A stretch of 12,091 bases of DNA. It comes from Actinomycetes bacterium. Lineage in GTDB: Bacteria > Actinomycetota > CALGFH01. Positions 7,371 through 12,091 of this stretch are shown here, piece after piece (the stretch's first letter is position 1; every line of letters begins with the position of its first letter). Under the pieces are notes generated by a model, which was not told the DNA's origin, made no database searches, and saw only the letters and a program-made list of their open reading frames with translations. Both the position numbers and the translations under genes were made by a program. The stretch is from assembly GCA_030152105.1 (NCBI GenBank), contig JASLIH010000543.1:1-12091 (forward strand), read 5' to 3'.

Positions 7371-7580
7371 TCAGGAGGCGTCGGCGGCCGCCACCCTCGT
7401 TGCCGGCTGGCCGCAGCGGCAGTCCCAGACCTCGGGGACCTCGGCGTCGGCCGCGAACGGCACCGACACCACGTGCTCCCGGGTACAGAGGTAGGTGACG
7501 ACCTGCCGGGGCGCATAGGCGCTCGAGGGCGCCTGCAGCCGGTCGAACTCCGCCGGAAGCGGGGACTGGCCGTCGTCCAT
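7371..7580 (-). CDS. rbpA: Short RbpA-like protein (RNA polymerase-binding core domain only)
   Basis: RbpA binds RNA polymerase and group I/II sigma factors in actinobacteria and stabilises the open complex. This 69-residue protein matches the RbpA core: APRQVVTYLCTREH (23-36), VPFAADAEVPEVWDC (40-54) and CGQPA. The zinc ligands known from Streptomyces RbpA have counterparts here at Cys32, His36, Cys54 and Cys56, but the second pair is spaced CxC instead of CxxC. The protein stops at residue 69, so the basic linker and the C-terminal sigma-interaction helix (usual total 110-125 residues) are absent. No continuation is found in other frames, which argues against a simple frameshift. ATG 7580 has an overlapping GGAGGAGG ribosome binding site. 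It is followed after one base by the flavoprotein gene and preceded by its own promoter. It may be a second, specialised RbpA paralogue, since a full-length copy is probably needed elsewhere in the genome. Confidence 0.8.
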   Translation of the reverse strand: MDDGQSPLPAEFDRLQAPSSAYAPRQVVTYLCTREHVVSVPFAADAEVPEVWDCRCGQPATRVAAADAS

Positions 7581-7609
7581 CGTCACTCCTCCTCGCTCTG
7601 CTGAGCGTA

Positions 7610-7640
7610 AGTATTGCGCCGCCTCTTGCGCTGCTGTCAA
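7610..7640 (-). promoter_or_regulatory. Promoter of the RbpA-like gene
   Basis: On the minus strand a perfect -35 hexamer TTGACA (7640-7635) is followed after 19 bp by AATACT (7615-7610), which keeps the key A2 and T6 of a -10 box. The pair sits in the 74-bp gap between mscL and the RbpA-like gene and is about 30 bp upstream of the start codon. The spacing is slightly long, so the exact -10 is uncertain. Confidence 0.5.
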
Positions 7641-7654
7641 TCGGGACAACCAGG

Positions 7655-8071
7655 CTAGACCGGGGCCACCTCGGAGGTGCAGAAGGCGCACCGGTGGGCG
7701 TCTATCGGGATCTCGGAGATGCACTGGGGGCACTTGCGGGTGCTGGGGTCGGGGGACTCGCGGCGGTTGGCGAGCTCCGTCAGCCGGTTGATGGGCTTGA
7801 CCACGAAGAAGAACACCACCAGGGCCACCGTGATGAAGGCGATCAGCACGTTCAGGAAGTGGCCGTAGCGGAACGTCGAGCCGTTGACGGTGAAGGTGAG
7901 GTTGTTGAAGTCGGGCTGGCCGAAGATGGCCGCCACCAGGGGGGTGAGCAGGTCGGTGACGGCGGCCTGGACGACCGCGGCGAACGCGGCCCCGATGACG
8001 ATGCCGACGGCCAGGTCGACGACATTGCCTCGAAGCAGGAACTGCTTGAACTCGGTGCCCCAGGTGCGCAT
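7655..8071 (-). CDS. mscL: Large-conductance mechanosensitive channel MscL with C-terminal zinc ribbon
   Basis: MscL is a homopentameric inner-membrane channel that opens under membrane tension to release solutes during hypo-osmotic shock. The 138-residue protein has the N-terminal amphipathic helix (MRTWGTEFKQFLLRGN), the highly conserved first transmembrane helix starting VVDLAVGIVIGAAF (17-30), a periplasmic loop with FNNLTFTVNG (55-64), and TM2 (about 73-92, LNVLIAFITVALVVFFFVV) followed by KPINRL. In place of a plain cytoplasmic helix the tail carries a zinc ribbon: Cys114-x2-Cys117 and Cys128-x2-Cys131. ATG 8071 is chosen over an in-frame ATG at 8149 because it gives the canonical N-terminus and has GGAGGAGG 9 nt upstream (8081-8088). 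It is divergent from the thioredoxin lipoprotein gene, with 76 bp between the start codons. Confidence 0.95.
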   Translation of the reverse strand: MRTWGTEFKQFLLRGNVVDLAVGIVIGAAFAAVVQAAVTDLLTPLVAAIFGQPDFNNLTFTVNGSTFRYGHFLNVLIAFITVALVVFFFVVKPINRLTELANRRESPDPSTRKCPQCISEIPIDAHRCAFCTSEVAPV

Positions 8072-8117
8072 GCGGGCGGCCCTCCTCCGGCGCGGCGGTG
8101 CTCCCCCTCGGCCGCGC

Positions 8118-8123
8118 ATGGTA
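8118..8123 (-). promoter_or_regulatory. Possible -10 element for mscL
   Basis: TACCAT on the minus strand fits TANNNT and lies 46 bp before the mscL start codon, leaving a leader of about 40 nt that contains the ribosome binding site. No convincing -35 hexamer is visible, so this is only a candidate. Confidence 0.28.
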
Positions 8124-8134
8124 ACCGCAACCGG

Positions 8135-8140
8135 TAGGAT
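8135..8140 (+). promoter_or_regulatory. -10 element of a leaderless or near-leaderless promoter for the thioredoxin lipoprotein
   Basis: TAGGAT fits the TANNNT pattern and ends 7 bases before the ATG at 8148. Transcription would therefore start at or within a base of the start codon. No ribosome binding site is present between the element and the ATG, which supports a leaderless transcript. No clear -35 box is seen. Confidence 0.48.
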
Positions 8141-8147
8141 CGGGGCC

Positions 8148-8759
8148 ATGCGTCACCGTTTCGCCCTCCTTGCCCTGCTCGCCGCCCTGGCCATGGTGGT
8201 TGCGGCCTGCGCCGGCGACCCTCCGTCCGGGTCGGGCGCCGGCGTCCCGTCGACCGGCGCCGCTCCGGTCACCGCGGCGCCGGTCACCAGCGAGGCCAGC
8301 CCGGACACAAGCCTGCGGCCTCCCAGGGGCGTGGTCCCGGTCGGCGAGCGCAAGCGGGCCCCGGGGATCGAGGTCACCGACTTCGACGGCAACGCCATCA
8401 GCCTGGCCGAGCTCAGGGGCCAGCCGGTGGTGGTGAACTTCTTCGAGTCCTGGTGTGTGGTGTGCCGGGCCGAGCAGGACTTCATCGACGAGGTCGCCAA
8501 GCGGTACGACGGCCGGGTGCGGTTCCTCGGCGTGTCGAACAACGACACCGTCAGCGAGGGCCGAAAGTACCAGCGCCACTTCGGGGTTCCCTACCCGCTG
8601 GCCAACGACTCGAGCGGCCGGACCTGGGCCGCCTACCGGGTGCCCTACCAGCCGGTCACGGTGGTGGTCGACGAGCACGGCCGGGTGGTCAGGCGCTTTG
8701 ACGGCGGCATCGAGGACAAGGACTTGGCCCCCGTGCTGGAGTACCTGGTCAGGGCGTAG
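8148..8759 (+). CDS. TlpA/ResA-like thioredoxin-fold lipoprotein
   Basis: This 203-residue protein is a membrane-anchored thiol-disulfide oxidoreductase acting outside the cytoplasmic membrane. It has a lipoprotein signal peptide: MRHR, a hydrophobic core and the lipobox VAAC, with lipidated Cys21. A flexible Ser/Pro/Ala/Thr/Gly linker (22-60) comes next. The thioredoxin domain starts near APGIEVTDFDGNAISLAEL and contains VVVNFFESWC and the redox motif WCVVC (102-106). The conserved cis-proline is in VPYQPVTVVVDEHG. The order of elements, with the LRGQPVVVNF strand just before WCxxC, is that of TlpA/ResA/peroxiredoxin-like proteins used in cytochrome c maturation or in keeping extracytoplasmic cysteines reduced. 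The longer open frame upstream is rejected because it runs through the mscL promoter region, whereas ATG 8148 gives a clean signal peptide. The stop overlaps the next start (TAGTG). Confidence 0.92.
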   Translation: MRHRFALLALLAALAMVVAACAGDPPSGSGAGVPSTGAAPVTAAPVTSEASPDTSLRPPRGVVPVGERKRAPGIEVTDFDGNAISLAELRGQPVVVNFFESWCVVCRAEQDFIDEVAKRYDGRVRFLGVSNNDTVSEGRKYQRHFGVPYPLANDSSGRTWAAYRVPYQPVTVVVDEHGRVVRRFDGGIEDKDLAPVLEYLVRA

Positions 8760-9541
8760 TGGGCGAGGGCCGCGGCGGGGTGCTCGACGCCTACCCGGCG
8801 GCGGTCACCGCCGGGCTCATCAGGGTGCTCGGCCCGGCCCTGGTCGGCGTCTACCTGCACGGCTCGGGCGCGCTCGGCGGCTGGTCGGCCGAGCGCAGCG
8901 ACGTCGACCTGCTCGGCGTGGTCGCCCGGCCGCTGGAGCGGCGGGCCAAGCGGGAGATCTCCTCCCGCCTCAACCATCCCAGCCTTGGCAGCCCGACCCC
9001 GGCCGGGCTGGAGCTCAGCCTGGTCACCGCGGCGGTCGCCGCCGACCCGCCACGGCGGCCGCCGTTCGAGCTCCACGTGAGCACCGGGCCGTCGCCCCAG
9101 ACGCACCTCGGCGGCCCGGCTTCCGCCGACCCCGACCTGCTGCTCCACTTCGCCGTCTGCCGCCGGGCTGGCGTCATTGTCGCCGGGCCCGACCCGGTCG
9201 AGGTGTTCGCCGAGCCGCCGCGGAGCTGGCTGCTGGAGCGGGCCGCGGCCGAGCTTCGCTGGGCGGTCCGCAACGGGACCTTCGCCTACCGGGTCCTGAC
9301 CGCCTGCCGGGCCTGGCGCTACCTGGAGGACGACGTCCTCGGCGCCAAGGTCGAGAGCGGCCGCTGGGCCCGCCTCCGCCTGGCCGACGACCCGGAGCCC
9401 TCGGGGGCGGCGGCCCTGGTCGACGCGGCCGTTGCCGCCCAGCTGGGCCACGCCCCGGTGCCGGCGGCGGTCGCCGACCTGGCCGCGGCCGACGGGTTCG
9501 TGGCCGCCGTCCTGGACCGGTTCCGCGAGGCCGGCACTTGA
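8759..9541 (+). CDS. Aminoglycoside (3'')-adenylyltransferase-like nucleotidyltransferase
   Basis: This 260-residue protein looks like the AadA/ANT(3'')(9) family, which transfers AMP from ATP to streptomycin and spectinomycin in the cytoplasm. The N-terminal nucleotidyltransferase core shows VYLHGSGALGGWSAERSDVD, with Gly35-Ser36 and the metal-binding pair Asp48/Asp50. Glu85 in GLELSLVT stands where AadA has its catalytic base. The C-terminal helical domain (from about 140) includes RVLTACRAWRYLEDDVLGAKVESG, corresponding to the substrate-closing domain of AadA. Length is normal (AadA about 260). The GTG start at 8759 overlaps the preceding stop codon by 1 nt, and its own TGA overlaps the start of the transporter by 4 nt, so the three genes are likely one translationally coupled operon. 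Identity is too low by eye to claim resistance. It could modify another aminoglycoside-like or sugar substrate. Confidence 0.82.
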   Translation: MGEGRGGVLDAYPAAVTAGLIRVLGPALVGVYLHGSGALGGWSAERSDVDLLGVVARPLERRAKREISSRLNHPSLGSPTPAGLELSLVTAAVAADPPRRPPFELHVSTGPSPQTHLGGPASADPDLLLHFAVCRRAGVIVAGPDPVEVFAEPPRSWLLERAAAELRWAVRNGTFAYRVLTACRAWRYLEDDVLGAKVESGRWARLRLADDPEPSGAAALVDAAVAAQLGHAPVPAAVADLAAADGFVAAVLDRFREAGT

Positions 9542-10413
9542 AGGTCGCGTCCAGAAGCAACCTCCTTCTCTGGATGACGGTCGGGACCCTGGCCATCTCG
9601 ACCTCGCCGATCCTGATCCGGGTGGCGGCCATGCCGGCGCTGGCCCTGGCCTTCTGGCGCTGCCTGGCCGGGTCGGTCGTGCTGGCCCCGTTCGCCCCGC
9701 GGGGGCGGGTGGCGGCGCTGGACCGGGCCGACCTGGCCCGCCTGGGCGCCGCGGGGCTGTTCCTGGCCGTCCACTTCGCCCTCTGGAACGCCTCGCTCGG
9801 CCTGACCACCGTGGCCGCCGCGACCACCCTGGTCAGCTGCGCGCCGCTGTTCGTCGGCCTCGGCGCGGTCTTCCTCGGCGAGGCCCCCAGCGGCCGCGCC
9901 TGGGGAGGGATCGCCCTGGCCACCGCCGGGGCGGTGGTCATCGGGGTGGGGGACGCCACCGGCTTCGGCGGCGGCACGGACGCGGTCTGGGGCGACCTGC
10001 TGGCCTTCGGCGGGGCTGTGGCCGTGGCCGCCTACCTGCTGCTGGGGCGGGTGGCCAGGCGGCGCCTGCCGGTCTCGACCTACGCCGCCTCGGTCTACGG
10101 GGTGGCCGCGGCCGCGCTGCTGCCGGCCTGCCTGCTCACCGGCGCCAGCCTCGGGGGCTACCAGGCGACGGCCTGGCTGGCCCTGGCCGGGGTGGTGGCC
10201 GGCCCCCAGCTGCTCGGCCACACCGTGTTCAACGGCCTGCTGGCCAGCGTGAGCGCCTCGGTGGTGGCCGTCGTCATGCTGCTCGAGCCGGTCATCGCCA
10301 CCGCGCTCGCCTGGTGGCTGTTCGCCGAGGTGCCCGGCCCCTCACTCTGGGCCGGCGCCCCCATGGTCCTGGCCGGGGTATGGCTGGCAACGACCGGCTC
10401 GCGACGGATGTAG
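9538..10413 (+). CDS. EamA/DMT-family transporter
   Basis: This 291-residue protein is a member of the drug/metabolite transporter superfamily with two EamA repeats and about ten transmembrane helices. The first repeat begins [20 protein letters not shown] and includes [38 protein letters not shown] and [20 protein letters not shown], a typical EamA helix end. The second repeat includes [40 protein letters not shown] and [20 protein letters not shown]. Such proteins export amino acids, metabolites or drugs. The TTG start at 9538 overlaps the upstream stop as TTGA and has GAGG 8 nt before it. An ATG at the Met of LLWMTVG is a weaker alternative because it removes part of helix 1. Coupling to the adenylyltransferase-like gene suggests a shared role, for example handling of a modified compound, but the substrate is unknown. 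Confidence 0.9.
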   Translation: MKVASRSNLLLWMTVGTLAISTSPILIRVAAMPALALAFWRCLAGSVVLAPFAPRGRVAALDRADLARLGAAGLFLAVHFALWNASLGLTTVAAATTLVSCAPLFVGLGAVFLGEAPSGRAWGGIALATAGAVVIGVGDATGFGGGTDAVWGDLLAFGGAVAVAAYLLLGRVARRRLPVSTYAASVYGVAAAALLPACLLTGASLGGYQATAWLALAGVVAGPQLLGHTVFNGLLASVSASVVAVVMLLEPVIATALAWWLFAEVPGPSLWAGAPMVLAGVWLATTGSRRM

Positions 10414-10416
10414 GCT
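10411..10416 (+). promoter_or_regulatory. Candidate -10 element for purA
   Basis: TAGGCT (TANNNT type) overlaps the stop codon of the transporter gene and lies 31 bp before the purA ATG. It would give a short leader of about 25 nt. No good -35 box is visible. It resembles the TAGACT and TAGGAT elements seen before two other genes in this window. Read-through from the preceding operon is the alternative. Confidence 0.35.
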
Positions 10417-10447
10417 GCTGCGAACCGACAGAAAGCGAGCCGAGACC

Positions 10448-11791
10448 ATGCCGGGAACCATCCTCGTCGGCAGCCAGTGGGGTGACGAGGGCAAGGGCAA
10501 GGCCACCGACCTGCTGGCCGACAAGATGGACGTGGTCGTCCGCTACCAGGGCGGCAACAACGCAGGGCACACGGTGATCGTCGGAGGCCGGACCTTCAAG
10601 CTCCACCTGGTCCCCAGCGGCATCCTCTACCCGCACGTCACCCCGGTGATCGGCGACGGCATGGTGGTCGACCCGGGGACCCTGCTGGCCGAGCTGGCCG
10701 CCCTCGACGCCCAGGGCATCGCCACCGGCAAGCTGCTCATCTCGGCCAACGCCCACCTGATCATGCCCTGGCACAAGGAGCTGGACAAGCTCACCGAGCG
10801 CTGGCTGGGCCGCCAGCGGATCGGGACCACCGGCCGGGGCATCGGCCCGACCTACGCCGACAAGGTTGGCCGGCTCGGCATCCGCGTCCAGGACCTGCTC
10901 GACCCGGGGATCCTGGCCAAGAAGGTCGAGGCGGTGCTACGCGAGCGCAACCCGCTGCTGGCCAAGGTCTACAACCGGCTGCCCCTGGACGCGGAGGCGA
11001 TCGTCGAGGAGTACACCACCTACGCCGAGGCCCTGCGGCCCCGGATCGCCGACACCTCGCTGTTCGTCTGGAACGCCCTCCGCGAGGGCAAGCAGGTGCT
11101 GTTCGAGGGCGCCCAGGCGACCCTGCTCGACGTCGACCACGGCACCTACCCGTTCGTGACCTCGTCCTCGCCGGTGGCCGGGGGCGCCCTCTCCGGGGCC
11201 GGGGTCGGGCCCGGCTGGATCGAGCGCGTCATGGGCATCGCCAAGGCGTATGTGACCCGGGTCGGGGCCGGCCCGTTCCCCACCGAGGCCGCCGACGCCG
11301 AGGCCGAGGCCCTTCGGGTGGCCGGCGACGAGTTCGGCACCACCACCGGCCGGCCGCGCCGCTGCGGCTGGCTGGACACGGTCGGCCTGCGCTACGCGGC
11401 CAGGGTCAACGGGCTCACCGAGCTGTTCGTGACCAAGCTGGACGTGCTCTCGCGGCTGGAGCGGATCCCGGTGGCCGTGGCCTACCGGATCGACGGCGAG
11501 GTGACCCAGGACTGGCCCATGACTCAGACCGAGATCCACCACGCCGAGCCGGTCTACGAGCAGTTCGAGGGCTGGCGGGAGGACATCAGCGGCGTGACCC
11601 GGCTCGAGGACCTCCCCCGGGCGGCCCGCGTGTACGTCGACGCCGTCGAGAAGCTGGGCGGCGTCCCGGTGACGGCCGTCGGCGTCGGCCCCGGCCGCGA
11701 GCAGACCCTGCTCAGGACCACTTCCAGCGATGAGGGGCTTCCGGGGGCTCGAGTGGCCGAAGGCGACAGTCCCCGGATGAGGAGGGAATGA
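10448..11791 (+). CDS. purA: Adenylosuccinate synthetase PurA
   Basis: PurA condenses IMP and aspartate using GTP to give adenylosuccinate, the first committed step from IMP to AMP, in the cytoplasm. The 447-residue sequence has the family P-loop [10 protein letters not shown] (9-18) with catalytic Asp13, NNAGHT with catalytic His41 (same numbering as the E. coli enzyme), [14 protein letters not shown] (IMP site), [22 protein letters not shown] with the Gln and Thr that contact [27 protein letters not shown] (aspartate loop) and TKLDVL for guanine recognition. Two small departures from the usual motif are GAQA for GAQG and SSSPVAGG for the SSN-x-TAGG type. After the normal ending [13 protein letters not shown] there is a polar tail of about 22 residues, making it longer than the usual 427-430. 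ATG 10448 is the canonical start. The purD start region overlaps or abuts the stop, so the two genes form a purine operon. Confidence 0.97.
   Translation: MPGTILVGSQWGDEGKGKATDLLADKMDVVVRYQGGNNAGHTVIVGGRTFKLHLVPSGILYPHVTPVIGDGMVVDPGTLLAELAALDAQGIATGKLLISANAHLIMPWHKELDKLTERWLGRQRIGTTGRGIGPTYADKVGRLGIRVQDLLDPGILAKKVEAVLRERNPLLAKVYNRLPLDAEAIVEEYTTYAEALRPRIADTSLFVWNALREGKQVLFEGAQATLLDVDHGTYPFVTSSSPVAGGALSGAGVGPGWIERVMGIAKAYVTRVGAGPFPTEAADAEAEALRVAGDEFGTTTGRPRRCGWLDTVGLRYAARVNGLTELFVTKLDVLSRLERIPVAVAYRIDGEVTQDWPMTQTEIHHAEPVYEQFEGWREDISGVTRLEDLPRAARVYVDAVEKLGGVPVTAVGVGPGREQTLLRTTSSDEGLPGARVAEGDSPRMRRE
11780..11785 (+). promoter_or_regulatory. Ribosome binding site that decides the purD start
   Basis: AGGAGG lies only 2 nt before the ATG at 11788, too close for initiation, but 8 nt before the ATG at 11794. 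The second ATG also gives the canonical PurD beginning ([15 protein letters not shown]), so 11794 is preferred. Confidence 0.6.
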
Positions 11792-11793
11792 AG

Positions 11794-12091
11794 ATGCGGA
11801 TCGCGGTCGTCGGCAGCGGCGGGCGCGAGCACGCCCTGCTGGCAACCCTGGCCCAGAGCGCCGAGGTCGACCGGCTGTTCGCCGTGCCCGGTAACGCCGG
11901 CACGGCCGAGGTGGCCGAGAACGTCCCCGGGGTTGGCGCCACCGACGCGGCCGGGCTGGCCAGCTTCGCCGAGACCAGGCGGATCGACCTGACCATCGTC
12001 GGCCCCGGCGACCAGGGGCTGCTCGGGGCCGACGATGGTCAGGTCGATCCGCCTGGCCTCGGCGAAGCTGGCCAGCCCGGCCGCGTCGGTG
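11794..12091 (+). CDS. purD: Phosphoribosylamine-glycine ligase PurD, N-terminal fragment ending in a fold-back
   Basis: PurD (GAR synthetase) joins glycine to 5-phosphoribosylamine using ATP, the second step of de novo purine synthesis. The start [19 protein letters not shown] is canonical, followed by [19 protein letters not shown] and [10 protein letters not shown]. The family then normally reads GPE-x-PLVAG, but the + strand reads [13 protein letters not shown] instead. The reverse complement of 12001-12030 translates in frame as [10 protein letters not shown], the expected sequence, so the bases after about 12007 are an inverted copy. The trustworthy coding part is 11794-12007. The frame stays open to the window edge only by chance. 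If the tail is flipped, about 79 residues of PurD are recovered. The gene lies directly behind purA in the same operon. The mRNA is otherwise normal and I see no sign of a pseudogene. Confidence 0.9.
   Translation, partial: MRIAVVGSGGREHALLATLAQSAEVDRLFAVPGNAGTAEVAENVPGVGATDAAGLASFAETRRIDLTIVGPGDQGLLGADDGQVDPPGLGEAGQPGRVG
11940..12091. repeat. Near-perfect 68-bp inverted repeat (fold-back) at the window end
   Basis: Bases 11940-12007 are repeated in reverse complement at 12024-12091, with one mismatch (11974 A against 12057 C) and a 16-nt loop at 12008-12023. The second arm ends exactly at the last base of the window. Inverting the loop and right arm restores the conserved PurD reading. This shows the structure arose by a strand switch at a natural 7-bp inverted repeat (GGCCCCG ... 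CGGGGCC) in purD. It is most likely an amplification or assembly chimera at a contig end and not a biological palindrome. Confidence 0.93.

Noticed and set aside
7581..8678. Long minus-strand open frame leading into the RbpA-like protein (start 8678)
   Set aside because: It crosses mscL in another frame and the promoter region. Only the last 69 codons resemble a protein family.
8455..9537. Upstream part of the open frame that contains the transporter
   Set aside because: It lies out of frame inside the lipoprotein and adenylyltransferase genes and is Arg/Gly/Pro-rich. The transporter sequence begins at TTG 9538.
11788..11790. ATG at 11788 as the purD start
   Set aside because: Only 2 nt separate it from AGGAGG. 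The ATG at 11794 has ideal spacing and gives the usual PurD N-terminus.
12008..12023. The terminal palindrome as a transcription terminator or riboswitch
   Set aside because: The stem is 68 bp inside a coding region, at the window edge, and its right arm restores PurD coding when flipped. Natural terminators do not look like this.
12008..12091. Unusual PurD continuation ([17 protein letters not shown]...) as a novel domain
   Set aside because: It is the reverse complement of the normal purD sequence and so a product of the fold-back.
1..12091. tRNA or rRNA genes, CRISPR arrays, insertion sequences, prophage or integron features
   Set aside because: Read on both strands, no cloverleaf-like segment, repeat-spacer pattern, transposase, integrase or terminal repeat (other than the end fold-back) was found.

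Overview
The window is about 12 kb of very G+C-rich DNA in which almost every third codon position is G or C, with genes packed on both strands. An RbpA-type RNA polymerase binding protein (an actinobacterial family), actinobacterial-style regulators and TANNNT -10 elements placed at the leaderless position all point to a member of the Actinomycetota, possibly a deep-branching or uncultured soil lineage. The right end carries a fold-back inverted repeat that looks like a contig-end artefact, so the window is probably one contig from a draft or metagenome assembly.

Layout. At the left edge, 2-1423 (+) is the 3' part of clpB (middle coiled coil and second ATPase domain). Converging on it with a 32-bp overlap is a minus-strand FAD-dependent oxidoreductase (1392-2636). 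Upstream of that, in the same direction, is a 1071-residue ATPase regulator (2707-5922). The regulator diverges, with only 18 bp between start codons, from a 97-residue membrane protein (5941-6234). That short gap holds a leaderless-type -10 element, and a perfect actinobacterial DnaA-box sequence lies across the regulator's start codon.

Next come three minus-strand genes: a geranylgeranyl reductase-family flavoprotein (6200-7369), an unusually short RbpA-like protein consisting of the core domain only (7371-7580), and MscL with a C-terminal zinc ribbon (7655-8071). Divergent from mscL is a tightly overlapping plus-strand run: a TlpA/ResA-like thioredoxin lipoprotein (8148-8759), an aminoglycoside adenylyltransferase-like protein (8759-9541) and an EamA/DMT-family transporter (9538-10413). 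Their start and stop codons overlap by 1 and 4 nt, so they are very likely co-translated.

The right end is a purine biosynthesis pair: purA (10448-11791) followed by the start of purD (from 11794, with an internal ATG chosen by its ribosome binding site). purD is readable only to about 12007. From there the sequence turns back on itself. The reverse complement of 12001-12091 restores the canonical PurD reading ([10 protein letters not shown]), which shows that the last part of the window is an inverted copy and not new sequence.

No RNA genes, CRISPR arrays, insertion sequences or prophage genes were seen, and no stretch longer than 300 bases lacks a gene. The most interesting biology is the core-only RbpA-like protein abutting a flavoprotein gene, the large regulator with its conserved C-terminal module and 'DnaA-box' start, and the thioredoxin-adenylyltransferase-exporter operon.
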